A DNA stretch of 64,000 bases from NCBI RefSeq assembly GCF_003576645.1, contig NC_044925.1, positions 11,055,845 through 11,119,844 of the forward strand. Direction: 5' to 3'. The notes below the pieces were generated by a model, which saw only the letters and a program-made list of their open reading frames with translations, was not told the origin of the DNA and searched no databases. This document shows, piece after piece, positions 1 through 12,233 of the stretch. The position numbers and the translations under genes are program-made. How positions within the stretch are numbered: position 1 is the stretch's first letter; every line of letters starts with the position of its first letter. This DNA is from Ipomoea triloba. Lineage: Eukaryota; Streptophyta; Magnoliopsida; Solanales; Convolvulaceae.

Positions 1-648
1 ATGCAATGACTCCATTAGATAAAAGTTGCCATTCAAATTTCAAAGAAAGCAATTCCCTCTTATGCTTTCTTACGCAATAGCTATTGGAATTTTTAGCAAA
101 CATGGCTATTTTTGAGTGGATATTTTGTGGTACAAGTATTTGTGGGGTCCACTTCCGATTTGGGTCAAGTTAAAGTCGATTCAGGTTTTTTCGTAATGAG
201 ATGAAGATATTGATATATTGTACGCTCAAAATGGGTAATAAGGGAATGAGAAATTGATTCTCATAGTGAATCTATTTGAAAGAATCAAAAACTTAAGCTA
301 AGTAAAATGCTAATCAAGATTAGCAATTTTAAGTGTAATTAACTATTCGTGTAAATCAGGCATGAAAATTGTGTCAATATTAAGCTTAATATGTTAAGCT
401 TTGAAAAGCTTAAGTGGATATTTGAGATTAGTGCACTATTCGATGCTTATATCCTTAATAAGCATGATGATATAAGCACAAATCGTGCTGGTTGCACCAA
501 TTTGGTACATAGCACGAGTTGATGCTTGCTGCATCGATTCGGTGCTTGCTTCATTGACTCATGCTGCACCGTTTTCGGTGCTATTGGCACCACTTGGGGT
601 GCAGTTCTCAGTCCCAATTCGTAAACCTTTCGATTTGTACGGACTTCT
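1..648. other. AT-rich sequence with no gene recognised
   Basis: No ORF with recognisable protein similarity. Around 480-600 there are short imperfect repeats containing GGTGC and GCACC. The stretch may be part of the old Copia LTR that follows, but the 3' LTR copy gives no matching sequence upstream of 12891, so the LTR start cannot be fixed here. Confidence 0.4.
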
Positions 649-1423
649 CGGTCACTAAGATATTTTGAACACGGGTCGTTATGTTCGGTACGAATTAGTT
701 GCATATTAATTCGTAACCTTTGATATTATTTTCAAATAATAAGTACGACTGTTTTCAAACGTTATAATCCAAATTTAATTGGATTACTTAATGTCATAAT
801 TGTTATTTATTCTTAGCATCCCCCATATATTCATGTGTTTGGGCAATAGCTTTTGACACCAACAAAACCAACATAGGAAAAGTTAGAAACAAAGAAAAAT
901 TCTGATTTTCTCCTAGCTTTGTTCCTTTTTCTCTTCCAGAAACTCTGCCCAATCTCTCTGAAATAGCTTGTCTTCAAAGCCATTGTTCTAGTTCACCGAA
1001 GGTAATTATGCTTTGAGTGCTCAAACGTAATATCATAGATTCATTTTATCTAGGGAAACCGACATCACAACGCTCCTAGCACCACCGAGAGGAGAGGAAT
1101 TGGTTTTAAGGAGAGAGTGCATACTCGACTTGAATCCTCATCTGTCTCTTCCTTTGTTTCTTGGTACGTGGGATTATATTGTAAGTGGTAAATCCCGTTA
1201 TATATTTTGTATATATATAAATTCTGCTTTAATTTTATATCAAAAGTATGCGGTGGGTTTAATTTTCATCTTATGTAATTGAATCCATGTATGTACTGTT
1301 TAGTACTAGTGTATTGGGATTAAAATTGTGATTTTATCCCTTGTTGTATTGTATCATACTTTGATCATATTTACTATTAAAGTGATGTGTTGTGTTCAAA
1401 TCTTTTATATATATATATATATT

Positions 1424-2220
1424 AGGATCGCGTTCAAATGCGTACTAGCCGCCCAAGAGAAAATGCGGATGAATCACAGCGCGCCACGTGTGCGGAATGT
1501 AGTTGCACCTAACGTTATAACTAGGTGCACGTCATGTTATAACTAGGTGCACATAGGTGCCCAGGTGCATAAATGTTAGCAAGGTAAATTACTTGCACCT
1601 GCAAGTGAAAATAGGTGCACACGTGCAAGTAAAATGTATTACAAGTGCAAGTAAATTGTACAATGAGCATCAATACTAAGTTTACCTAATGTTATAACTA
1701 GGTGCACCTAATGCTATAACTAGGTGCACATAGGTTGCAACCAGGTGCATGAATGTTAACAAAGTAAATTACTTGCACAAGGCAAGTAAAATTATTGCAG
1801 ATGCAAGTAAAATGTATTACAGTGCAGTGAATTGTACAGTGAGCATCAATACTAAGTGCACCTAATGTTATAACTAGGTGCACCTAATGTTATAACTAGG
1901 TGGTTATAACTAGGTGCACCTAGGTTGCACTCAGGTGCATGAATATTAACAAGGTAAATTACTTGCATTTGTAAGTGAAAGTATTTGCGAAAATAGGTGC
2001 ATGAATATTAATAAGGTAAATTACTTGCACTTGTAAGTGAAAATAGGTGGAAATAGGTGCACTTGTAAGTGAAACTAGTGAACCAAGTTCCAGTTATTTA
2101 CAGAAAATGCCACCGCGTCATTTTTTTAAAAATTGCATCTGATTCGTTGATCTGACACGTGGACGTTGTGAACGTTCTCATTTCTTACCTGGGCGGCAGT
2201 TCGCATGGGAGTGCATCCCT
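1424..2220. mobile_element. Mutator-like MITE with internal tandem repeats
   Basis: The two ends are imperfect inverted repeats of about 65 bp: the left begins AGGATCGCGTTCAAATGCG, the right in reverse complement AGGGATGCACTCCCATGCG. Both continue to a shared GCCGCCCA and a distal CACGTGT. The element sits in a TA dinucleotide tract, so a 9-10 bp TA-rich target duplication is plausible but cannot be proved. The interior repeats short units such as AACTAGGTGCACCTAATG and AAGGTAAATTACTTGCAC several times. No transposase is present, so it must be non-autonomous. Confidence 0.55.
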
Positions 2221-2238
2221 ATATATATATTATATATA

Positions 2239-2329
<91 letters not shown>

Positions 2330-2380
2330 AAATGTATATAATATATGTATATATATATATATATATTCGTGTGTTGTAAT
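2221..2380. repeat. (TA)n microsatellite
   Basis: Long nearly pure TA dinucleotide tract with short interruptions. It reads as poly(Tyr-Ile) in translation and is not a gene. Confidence 0.95.
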
Positions 2381-2428
2381 ATATATAAATATATTATTTT
2401 GTGGAATATCGACTATTCATCCCCAACA

Positions 2429-4984
2429 ATCATAAAATCGAATATTTTTTATGAATCAGTCGATGGATTCCGTGAATGATGCTTGTGATGTACATTCGGA
2501 TACCGTTAATTCGATAGAGCTGGACAACGTTGGAAATAATGTTTGCATGAAAGTTGTAAAATCATATGATGGTGCTCCGGACAACTTTTGTTCACGAGCC
2601 GGTAGACCAGTGGTTAATCAATTGGTGCCTAATGAGAAATCAAGTGGATCGGCTAATAGCCACGGAAGATCCAGTGGCGTGAATGGTCTGAGGATTATTG
2701 TAGTGTGAACAACAACTTCAACCATAATTAAAGGAAGTGTAAGCGAAAGCTTAGCTCTCAAAACGATTATGTGAATAAGGTGTGGCCACTACGAAGCGAA
2801 GCGTCATCCTGGTGAAAAGGTTGAGGATAACTTCGCTATGATTAAAGGATGCGGCGGATGGTTGGACGAGTGAGGTCACAACCTACTTCTTTTAACGAGT
2901 GTACCCAATGTGCGGTTAGGTACCACCCTGTGGGAGTAGACTGTTGAACAATGGAACATAGCACACGGGTTTGAAGGATCACTATGACATAGGAATAAAG
3001 GAATTTTGTCTCCAATGTATTTTCCTATTTATTTGTTAAATAAATTTGTTATAGTATCCTTGTAATATATTTTTATTATTGAATAAAAATATAATTGTTC
3101 CATTGTGTTATTGAATCTTGGTACATGCGAATTATTTTATGAAATAATGTTAAATGTATGGAATATGATTCAATATGGATGCTTTGTGCATATGTAGCAT
3201 TATTTGGAAAATGCTAAAATGACGTAACGAAATGTAACTAGTGTGTTGCATGTTGAAATTCCATAAAGAACCTCGGTTCTAGTTCATGTGGAACGATAAG
3301 GATTTCAAATTTGTCAAAATTGGGATAGCTATATAATCGTGAGCGTCATGGCTCAAGTGTATTGAATATTTTAAATAAAATTCTAAATACGATTATACAA
3401 GCTTGGTTCAACTAGTTAGAAATTATGTTGATTTGATGTTGTTAATTATGTTAAAATTAACTTGATCAAAATTCCAAATTATACTAGTATGAATGTTAAT
3501 TTGAGACAAATGATGAAGTGTTAAGCCTGAGCTTAATGAAAATTGCTAATTGAATTTAGCATTGTTTAGTGCTAATTATTTAGCACTTTGGACTCGGCAG
3601 TACCTACTTACATTGTTATTAAGCTTAATTGCTTAAATATGAATGTATTTAGTACTGGACAGTGAGGGTTAATGATCCTAAACCCACCACTAACATTCAA
3701 ATTCAAATAGAACTAATTGTAGTGCTTGTTGGTTAATTTGGCCGTTACGGTCATATATTGACAGGACCTTAAGGTGCTTAAGTCTGCACTGACTGCGAAA
3801 GATGCTAAGTGCTGATAATGCACTGATTCATGCTTTGGCCTTCGGTCAATTTCAAATGGATTCGTAAGTGTTAATTTGTTGCACTTACGAGATGTGTTAA
3901 TTTGTAGCACATGTTTATTCTTTATAAGAATAAGAAAGAAAACCAAATTAATTGTGGAATTAATGCGGTTAAAAGCGATCGATGTGGTGAATGTGAAACA
4001 CCTATTGATGATTTCTGCGCAAGTGTTATGGCACGGTGTTCACCTCAATCGAGCGATGTTACCGAACATGGATATCAAGACATTGATAAGTTCGGGCATA
4101 CCTCAAAGTATTTGGGGTGAGGTAATATTTTGGACAAGCAAGGTTTCCCGCAAGAAACTCAATAAGTTTTCTTACGAGTTGTGGTTAGGTAGGAATTATC
4201 CTACTAATACTTGAAATGTGGGGGTGGCTTGCAAAATGTGGTTATTGGTTCTTTGTACACGAAGTCCTATTTTTTGGACGTATAAAATAACACGATAAAT
4301 TGAATCAAGAAATTCATAATTTCTATGAAGATTCAATAAAGGACCTAGCACGTTGAAATGTACATTCGACGTAGCTGAGGTTGGATGAAGTTACGTTTCG
4401 CGAGGAAGGTTATGTCCCGCAGTGGATAAATTGCCCATGTTTCGCGGCTAGAATAAGCTCACGTCTCGCAGACGAAGCTTATCTCTCGCACGCGACTCAG
4501 GGTGATGTCTCGCACGCAGTTACCTCTCACATGTAACTTAGGTTACCTCTCGTAGGAGGCTCTCGCCGATCATTTCACTTGCGTAGTGACCGTTCAAGGG
4601 ATTAAGTCTAAATGTTACGAAATTAATTTCATATTAAGTCCAATCTTCAATTTTAAGAGTTAATATCCTGTTAGTGGCCGGATGTTTCAAAAGGTCACAA
4701 AATGGTTTTATACCAGAAAGAGTCTACGGAAAGTAGATAAATGGTTTCGTTGCAAAACCATCTAGATCGCAATGGATCATTAATTGGAAGATAAAACCAG
4801 ATGGTTTTGTTGAAGTACAAGGTCGTGCTTGTAATTGAAGATTACTTGCAATGCGAGTGCCATGGTTACTTCAATGTGTATTCTCTCGTGCTGAGAATAA
4901 AATCCATTAAAATGATACTTGCCATAGCTACTTTGCGAGACTTTGAAGCTCATCAAAATGGATGTGGAAAACTGCTTTCTTAAT
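2429..4984 (+). pseudogene. Degenerate internal region of the old Copia element (gag/early pol part)
   Basis: Follows the 5' LTR and leads without a break into recognisable reverse-transcriptase remains. Only short open stretches survive, for example 2451-2708, which has no family I can name. No intact zinc knuckle, protease or integrase motif is readable. Assignment to the retroelement rests on position between the two LTRs. Confidence 0.45.
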
Positions 4985-6235
4985 AGACTTGGAACGACCT
5001 AAGGGTTTTGTGGTTCCGCGCTATTGAAACAAAGTGTGTAGATTGGTGAAATCTTTGTATGGTTTAAAACAATAGCCTGAGCATTGGCACGTGAAGTTTT
5101 GATCATACAATGATAGCCAATGAGTTTAGTATAAACAAAAGTGACAAGTGTGTCCACGTAAGGTATACGATAGACGGTGATATTACTATATGTTTATACA
5201 CGATAAACTCATCATGGGTAGTAACGATCAAATAATCAAGTCTACCAGGATCATGTTAAATTTGAGATTGGACATGAAGGATATGGGTTTGGCAGATTTA
5301 ATCCTCGAGATTAAAATCGTGAAAAGACATGATGGTCTCGTGTGAAGCCAATCTCATTGTGTTGATTAAGTTCTTGCAAAAGGATGATAATCAAGTGGCT
5401 TGGACAGCATTAGATACTAACGTATAACTATCTAAAAATCACGGAGTTTGTATGTCTTAGAAAGAATACACTCAGATTTTGGTAATTTTAATTGTATCTA
5501 ATGAGTTATACTGGGCCGGATATTGCCTTGCAGTTAAAAAACTCAGTAGTTATACGAGTAACCCTAGTGATATGCACTAGAAGGCAATAGTGAGAGTTAT
5601 GAGATGCTTACGGTATATACTCATGACTTGGGACTGCACTACGTGCGATATCCAGCTGCACTTGATGTGTATAGCGCATTAATTGGATATCAAAAGGACG
5701 CTAAGTCCATAATGGCTACATGTTGTTGTGAGCCAGTGTAGTCAGTTCTGTGGAAATTCTCAAAACAATTTGTGAGGGCTAGATCCTAGATGGAATCTGA
5801 GCTGATAGTCTTACGAGGCTGAATGGCTATGCCATTTTATTGAGAATATTCCTAATTGAGAAAACTCGTACCTCCAATGTCTGTGCATTGCGATAGTCAA
5901 GCCAAAATTGGTCGAGTACAAAGTTGTATGGTAAGTCTAGACTTATAAGTCGTAGACAGAATACCATTAAACAATTTCTCATAACTGGTGTTGTCTCTAT
6001 TGACTATGTAAGGTCAAAGGATAACTTAGCAGCTGCTAACTTGAGGGTTATAAATGGTTGTTGAGATATTGTGACGAGGAATGGGTTTGAAGCCATTGAA
6101 ATAAAGTTCTATAGTGGATACCCAACCTAGCTGTCACCTAGGTTCAATGGGTCAATTAAATTATGGAACGAAGCGTGTCAGTGTGGGGGTCTCCCCTACC
6201 ACTCCTCGTTAGAACAGTGACTCCCGTACGAGATT
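4985..6235 (+). pseudogene. Copia reverse transcriptase-RNase H remnant
   Basis: Translated with frame changes, this gives the Copia RT motif KSLYGLKQ at about 5050, then a stretch matching the part of RT around LDMKDMGLAD near 5270. Downstream is RNase-H-like sequence with LSSYTSNPSD (about 5540) and sequence resembling the usual terminal ILADPLTKGL region after 6000. Many stop codons and frame shifts are present, so it is non-functional. The order matches Ty1/Copia (RT then RNase H), and the direction is the same as the LTRs. A gag-only Copia element interrupts the downstream part at 6241. Confidence 0.7.
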
Positions 6236-6804
6236 AGCATTGTTAGGAACCCTGAGCTCTTGATTTTGATGATACCAAAGACCATATGAGACCCCCCAAA
6301 CTTTTCTTTGTCTTTTACTTAATAGGCCGAACTTTTCTTAGGACTGGTCACAACGAGTTCTTAATAGAACCAAAGGTAACCGTCAAGGACGAAGACATGA
6401 AGACCAAAGACTTACCAAGGCCGAATACTAAAAGGGCCGAACTCTTGAAGAACGAATAATCAAGATGATTTATTCGAGAAGATGATGAGAGAATGATAAG
6501 GTCAATCATTCTCACAAGTACCCAAGGTTTAAGGACTCTAAGGACATTCTCTGAAATATTATCTTGCCCATAGTCTTGATGTTGTGAATGATCAGTGTCA
6601 AACGGATTCTAAGAAGCAATCCCAAGGAGCATTAAATGTCATGTCTTTTCGTGTAAGACAAAAGACAAATTATCTCTACACTAAAGTAGACAAACGGCTA
6701 GAAATTACTGACATTCACATGGGTCAACTATTACCCATCGGATATTACACACTGGACATAGCTTATGAATTTTGGTTTCCCTCCAATGGAATCAAATTCA
6801 CGCC

Positions 6805-6812
6805 TATAAATA
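6805..6812 (+). promoter_or_regulatory. LTR TATA box
   Basis: TATAAATA in the conserved context CGCCTATAAATACC. The same context occurs in the other LTR copies of the family (about 10560, 11764, 34885, 37692), which suggests it is the core promoter of this retrotransposon family. Confidence 0.6.
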
Positions 6813-7207
6813 CCTATGCTTCATTCCATTTGGAGCCGATGGTTCATACATGCAATAGGTGATTATAAGATCTCAAAAAGTGTGCAAAATATTCGTAAAA
6901 GTCTAACTCTCAATCCATATTTTAAGAGGAATCTTGTGCTACTCAAGTATTGATTCAAGAAGCTCAAGCCAAGATTTCCAAATTGGAGAAAAGTTCAACC
7001 TCTCAACCAATCTTTACTTGGGAGAAGTAGAAAGAGGCGGAGTAAACTTGGAGAAGTTGAAAAACCTACACAAGCGTGGCTGCCTAGCTTTGTGATCAAA
7101 GGAGCACGTTTTTGGATGATATTGTACTATCAAATGAGATAATTGTGCAATCCTTCACAAGTTTTGAAGAACAGTGGAGTAGGCTTCGTTAACAGCCGAA
7201 CCACTAC

Positions 7208-7212
<5 letters not shown>

Positions 7213-7260
<48 letters not shown>
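7213..7260 (+). repeat. (CT)n microsatellite in the LTR
   Basis: Pure CT dinucleotide tract. Equivalent tracts occur at 10970-11024 and 12174-12230 in the 3' LTR copies, with different lengths. Confidence 0.95.
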
Positions 7261-7263
<3 letters not shown>

Positions 7264-7444
7264 TTATTGCTCTATCTATTGCATTGCACAGTCATGAACC
7301 AAGCCTAACATTTTCTTAACTTTTGATCAAGTTCTAACTCTCCTAAAGGGTTTCTACTTGCAAAAAAATTTCTGAACCTAGTGAGTCTATTCAACCCCCC
7401 CCCCTCTTTCTAGACTCACTCTTCTACCCATCGGGACCCACAAG

Positions 7445-7456
7445 TGGTATCAGAGC
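7445..7456 (+). other. Primer-binding site (tRNA-iMet)
   Basis: TGGTATCAGAGC, two bases after the 5' LTR, complementary to the 3' end of initiator tRNA-Met as is usual in plant Copia elements. It fixes the LTR boundary and the plus orientation. Confidence 0.9.
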
Positions 7457-7543
7457 AAGTACCTTGAATGATAGACACTCTGTGTATATTGCCTAGTGAT
7501 CTCTTTTCAAAAATCTTGAAAAATCTTTTCACACTTTGCACAA

Positions 7544-8569
7544 ATGTCAAAAATGAATCATCATAGACATTTCCTGATGTTTAACCTTGATAAGTTTAAC
7601 GATTGGAAAGTTCGGATTCAGGCTCATCTCTCGGCAATCCATGATGAAATGTGGGACGTTATAACTATCGGACCAATTGAAATCTTGGAGGTAAATCCAA
7701 ACCGAGCCGCTGAAGAACCAGAAGCAGTTGAGATGAGACCCAAGGCAAAGTCCTCTTTGACCACAGAAGAGAGGACTCGTGCAAATCTTGATAATATTGC
7801 ACGAGACGTTCTCTACAAGGCACTAGAAGAATCGTTATTCCCACGAGTCAAAAAATGCAAGACTGCCAAAGAAATATGGGATACTCTCATGCAGATTGGC
7901 GAAGGAGATGAACAAGAGAAAGACAATAAGCTCACCATCGCAATGAAGAAGTTTGAGGACTTCAAACTAGGAACAAGGGAATCCATATCTGATATGGAAG
8001 CACGATTCATGAAGTTGCTGACTGACATTGAAGATCTAGACAAAAAGAAACTTACACAAAAGGAGATCAACTTGAAGATACTTCGAGGACTCCCCAAAAG
8101 CTGGGAAATGAAAGTCATTGCAATGCGAGACCATCGCGATCTCAAGTTAACCAGCACCACGCAAATCTTTAGTGATTTGAAGGTGTATGAGTTCGAGAAA
8201 GAAGCCTTGATTGAGGAAGAACCCGAGACAAGAAACATTGCTCTAGTTGCAAGTCAACAACCCTCATCATCAACTATCAGGTCGAACTCTAACCCTATTG
8301 ACTTATTTTCTAATGACCAGCTTGCTTTGTTTATGAGAAAGTTCAAGAGGTTCATGAGGAAGAATCAATCCTATGACAACTCGGGTAAGCCAAAGACGTC
8401 GAGGCAAAGGCAAGCTGACAAGCCGAGTGGATCAAGGACTCGTGAAGCCGAGGAGGTACAAATGCTTTGCTACAACTGTAGGAAGCCTGGACATTTCAAA
8501 GCCGAATGTCCATACCCAATTGTCAACTGTATGCAGTGGTTTATTATTATCAAATTAATTTTTTATTGA
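7544..8569 (+). CDS. Copia gag polyprotein (UBN2 type), 3' end replaced by inserted DNA
   Basis: Structural capsid protein of a Ty1/Copia retrotransposon. It begins at an ATG about 90 bp after the primer site. Residues about 10-230 resemble the gag UBN2/DUF4219 family: a DKFNDWKVRIQAHL start, EIWDTLMQI in the middle, and ILRGLPKSWEMKV near residue 185. A retroviral-type zinc knuckle CYNCRKPGHFKAEC lies near residue 308. The reading frame is open through the knuckle. Codons after about 8524 come from a CACTA-type transposon end, so the natural C terminus and all pol domains are absent. It may still make a capsid-like protein; the truncated end is the only visible defect. Confidence 0.8.
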   Translation: MSKMNHHRHFLMFNLDKFNDWKVRIQAHLSAIHDEMWDVITIGPIEILEVNPNRAAEEPEAVEMRPKAKSSLTTEERTRANLDNIARDVLYKALEESLFPRVKKCKTAKEIWDTLMQIGEGDEQEKDNKLTIAMKKFEDFKLGTRESISDMEARFMKLLTDIEDLDKKKLTQKEINLKILRGLPKSWEMKVIAMRDHRDLKLTSTTQIFSDLKVYEFEKEALIEEEPETRNIALVASQQPSSSTIRSNSNPIDLFSNDQLALFMRKFKRFMRKNQSYDNSGKPKTSRQRQADKPSGSRTREAEEVQMLCYNCRKPGHFKAECPYPIVNCMQWFIIIKLIFY

Positions 8570-8782
8570 TTTTTTTAAATAAAAATGACTATCTGCGTCT
8601 GGAGCTGGGCAGTTCCAGATGTAGATGGTCATTTTTAAATAATGAAAAAAAATTCATCTGCGTCCGGCAAACTCCGGACGCAGGTAGTCATGAGTAACTG
8701 CGTCTGAGGCATATGCGTCTGGAGTACTCCAGACGCAAATTGTCCTAAATTCCAAACGCAAATGCTTTGTTTTGTACTAGTG
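8525..8782. mobile_element. CACTA transposon terminus with palindromic subterminal repeats
   Basis: Repeated TGCGTCTGG/CCAGACGCA units occur in both orientations, including a perfect 22-bp palindrome at 8715-8736. They end at ...TTTTGTACTAGTG, which in reverse complement is a CACTA-type tip (CACTAGTACAAAA). Dense subterminal repeats next to such a tip are typical of CACTA elements. I find no matching left tip, so only one end is left, joined directly to gag. Confidence 0.5.
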
Positions 8783-8939
8783 GTAGTTTCCCACCTAAAA
8801 AAATATATCTTGCAAATAATTTCACACCGGGAAATTTGATATGATATTGAAATCTGAATTGTCTTCCTTGATTGGAATATTGTTACCGGGCCACCTCGAG
8901 ACTTTCAATGGATCATTTATCGGTTACATTTGGGTCTTA

Positions 8940-9345
8940 TCATTAACTAACTAACTAATCTTAACAATGCAACTAGCCAACTAAAAACAACTATAAAACA
9001 ATAAGTAGCCAACTATAAAACAACAAGTAGCCAACTAAAAACAACAAGTAACTAACTAACTAATCTTAATAATGCAACTAGCCAACTAAAAACAACTATA
9101 AAACAACAAGTAGCCAACTAAAAACAACAAGTAACTAACTAACTAATCTTAACAATGCAACTAGCCAACTAAAAAGTAAAAACAACTATAAAAAATTAAA
9201 CAATGTGAGTGTGTGACCATTAACAAACTAACAAGTAACTATAAAGCATAAAAGTAAATGAATTAACAATGCAACTAGCCAACTAAAAACAACTATAAAA
9301 AATTAAACAATGTGAGTGTGTGACCATGGCATTAACCAAAAATGC
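8940..9345. repeat. Tandem repeat, unit containing CTAGCCAACTAAAAACAACTATAAA
   Basis: Several imperfect direct copies of a 60-110 bp unit built from AATGCAACTAGCCAACT, AAAACAACTATAAAA and ACAACAAGTAACTAACT. It has no coding potential and lies within the patchwork that replaced pol in the gag-only Copia element. Confidence 0.7.
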
Positions 9346-9554
9346 AAAATGCATATATGTTTTCATTGTTTTGCCCATTGCCGAAAATCCAAAATGCATA
9401 TATGTTCACTTCATTTTTATTTTTGATATTAGTATCTCTATAACTAGTTGAGTAGTTGACTACCAAAATTAAACAATTAAACAAACTAAAACTTTATAAA
9501 AAAAAAAAAACAAATTAAACATTAAACAATAAAATTGAAATATTGAAATATGAA

Positions 9555-9892
9555 ATCTTGAAGCTGCCGGCAGTACCTGAGGCGGGTGTGGCGGCCGACG
9601 GCGTTGGCGGAGGTGTCCGGTGGAGGCGCCGGCGGGCAGTGGTGCTGGCGGAGGCGGGTTGCGCAGGCGGCTTCAGGCTTCTCCGCTTCTCCAATTCGCG
9701 ATCTCTGAAGGAATAAATCAAAATAAGGGTTCAGTCGCCAAAACGACGTCGTTTGGCGACTGAACCTTAAAAAAAAATGGGTGTTTCATTGAAGCGGCCG
9801 GCTAGCCGGAGGGCTGCGGAGGAAGCCGATTCCGGCCTTCGTCGCGGCGGCCGCCGGCCGCCTAACGCCTAGAGGCGATTTTTACTACCTTG
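9555..9892. other. GC-rich block with a 39-bp near-perfect palindrome and a hAT-like tip
   Basis: It stands out from the AT-rich surroundings: CGG/GGC-rich from 9570 to 9870. Positions 9728-9766 form an almost perfect inverted repeat around AACGACGTCGTT. The right edge in reverse complement begins CAAGGTAGTAAAAATCGCC and continues with CGCCTCTAGGCG. This resembles the tip and subterminal region of the hAT MITE at 34892-35342. The other end was not found. A GC-rich minus-strand ORF here looks spurious. Confidence 0.4.
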
Positions 9893-9969
9893 ATAATTAA
9901 AATCCAATTTGGATATAAGTAACCTAATGGTCCGAGTAAAGGTGTTGACATAATCAAAAAGGAGGAAAT

Positions 9970-10963
9970 TGTTAGGAATTTCGAGCTCTTGATTTTGATG
10001 ATACCAAAGACCAGAGGAGACCACCCCCCCCCCCCCTAACTTTTTCTTTGTCTTTTACTTAGTAGGCCGAACTTTTGTTAGGACTCGTCACAATGAGTTC
10101 TTAACAGAACCAAAGGTAACCCTCAAGGACAAAGACTTAAAGACTTGAAGACTTGAAGACCGAAGACTTACCAAGGCCGAATACTAAGAGGGTCGAACTC
10201 TTGAAGACCGAATAATCAAGATGATTTATTCGAGGAGATGATGAGAGAATGATAAGGTCAATCATTCTCATGAGTACCCAAGGTTTAATGACTCTAAGGA
10301 CATCCTCTGAAATATTGTCTTGTCCATAGCCTTGATCTTGTGAATGATCAGTGTCAAACAGATTCTAGGACGCAATCCCAATGAGCATTAAATGTCATGT
10401 CCTTTTGTGTAAGACAAAAGACAAATTGTCTCTACACTAAAGTAGACAAACGACTAGAAAATACTGACATTCACATGGGTCAACTATTACCCATCGGATA
10501 TTACACACTGGACATAGCTTTTGAATTTTGGTTTCCTCCAACGGAATCAAATTCACGCCTATAAATACCCATGCTTCATCCCATTTGGAGCTGCTGGTTC
10601 ATACATGCAATAGGTGATTATAAGATCTCAAAAAGTGTGCAAAATATTCGAAAAAGGTCTAACTCTCAATCCATATTTTAAGAGGAATCTTGTGCTACTT
10701 AAGTATTGATTCAAGAAGCTCAAGCCAAGATTTCCAAGTTGGAGAAAAGTTCAACCTCTCAACCAATCTCTACTTGAGATAAGTAGAAAGAGGCGGAGTA
10801 AACTTGGAGAAGTTGAAAAACCTACACAAGCGTGGCTGCCTAGCTTTGTGATCAAAGGAGCACGTTTTTGGAAGATATTGTACTATCAAAGGAGATAATA
10901 GTGCAATCCTTCACAAGTTGTGAAGAAGAGTGGAGTAGACTTCGTTAACAGCCGAACCACTAC

Positions 10964-11027
<64 letters not shown>

Positions 11028-12169
11028 TTATTGCTCTATCTATTGCATTGCATAATCACGAACTAAGCCTAACATTTTCTTAACTATAAAACGGTGCAAA
11101 GTAGTACTAAAAATCTATAACCTTTTATTTCCGTTGCGTTAATCTTTGATCAAGTTCTAACTCTCCTAAAGGGTTTCTACTTGAAAAAAATTTTCTAAAC
11201 CTAGTGAGTTTATTCAACACCCCCCCNCCCCCCCCCCCCCCCTAACTTTTTCTTTGTCTTTTACTTAGTAGGCCGAACTTTTGTTAGGACTCGTCACAAT
11301 GAGTTCTTAACAGAACCAAAGGTAACCCTCAAGGACAAAGACTTAAAGACTTGAAGACTTGAAGACCGAAGACTTACCAAGGCCGAATACTAAGAGGGTC
11401 GAACTCTTGAAGACCGAATAATCAAGATGATTTATTCGAGGAGATGATGAGAGAATGATAAGGTCAATCATTCTCATGAGTACCCAAGGTTTAATGACTC
11501 TAAGGACATCCTCTGAAATATTGTCTTGTCCATAGCCTTGATCTTGTGAATGATCAGTGTCAAACAGATTCTAGGACGCAATCCCAATGAGCATTAAATG
11601 TCATGTCCTTTTGTGTAAGACAAAAGACAAATTGTCTCTACACTAAAGTAGACAAACGACTAGAAAATACTGACATTCACATGGGTCAACTATTACCCAT
11701 CGGATATTACACACTGGACATAGCTTTTGAATTTTGGTTTCCTCCAACGGAATCAAATTCACGCCTATAAATACCCATGCTTCATCCCATTTGGAGCTGC
11801 TGGTTCATACATGCAATAGGTGATTATAAGATCTCAAAAAGTGTGCAAAATATTCGAAAAAGGTCTAACTCTCAATCCATATTTTAAGAGGAATCTTGTG
11901 CTACTTAAGTATTGATTCAAGAAGCTCAAGCCAAGATTTCCAAGTTGGAGAAAAGTTCAACCTCTCAACCAATCTCTACTTGAGATAAGTAGAAAGAGGC
12001 GGAGTAAACTTGGAGAAGTTGAAAAACCTACACAAGCGTGGCTGCCTAGCTTTGTGATCAAAGGAGCACGTTTTTGGAAGATATTGTACTATCAAAGGAG
12101 ATAATAGTGCAATCCTTCACAAGTTGTGAAGAAGAGTGGAGTAGACTTCGTTAACAGCCGAACCACTAC

Positions 12170-12233
<64 letters not shown>

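Larger units (their letters stand above)
649..2428 (+). mobile_element. 5' LTR of an old Copia retrotransposon, split by a MITE
   Basis: Positions 649-1420 align throughout with 12891-13600. Positions about 2340-2428 align with about 16355-16443, so the two blocks are direct repeats that flank degenerate Copia coding sequence. Both copies end in ...CCCAACA. The copies differ by many substitutions and small indels, which marks an old insertion. A Mutator-like MITE and a (TA)n tract interrupt this copy; a Helitron interrupts the other. The exact 5' end is uncertain because the similarity fades without a clear TG. Confidence 0.6.
6241..7442 (+). repeat. 5' LTR of the gag-only Copia element
   Basis: 1202 bp, starting TGTTAGGAACC and ending ...GGGACCCACA, directly followed by a tRNA-iMet primer site. 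It contains a TATA box, a long (CT)n tract (7213-7260) and a C-rich run near the 3' end. It matches the 3' LTR with scattered substitutions. The 3' LTR has about 60 bp (11085-11150) that are missing here. Confidence 0.85.

Noticed and set aside
2159..2435. Open frames of repeated Tyr-Ile
   Set aside because: Translation of a (TA)n tract; the same applies to the long open frame through the N gap at 35746-36381.
7813..8238. 141-codon minus-strand frame opposite gag
   Set aside because: Mirror of the gag coding frame, Ser-rich, no family likeness.
8940..9345. Possible CRISPR-like repeat array
   Set aside because: Repeats and spacers are not distinct or uniform, and the context is a plant nuclear genome. 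An ordinary tandem repeat.
9515..9721. Pro/Ala/Thr-rich minus-strand ORF
   Set aside because: Low-complexity translation of a GC-rich island. No start context or homology.
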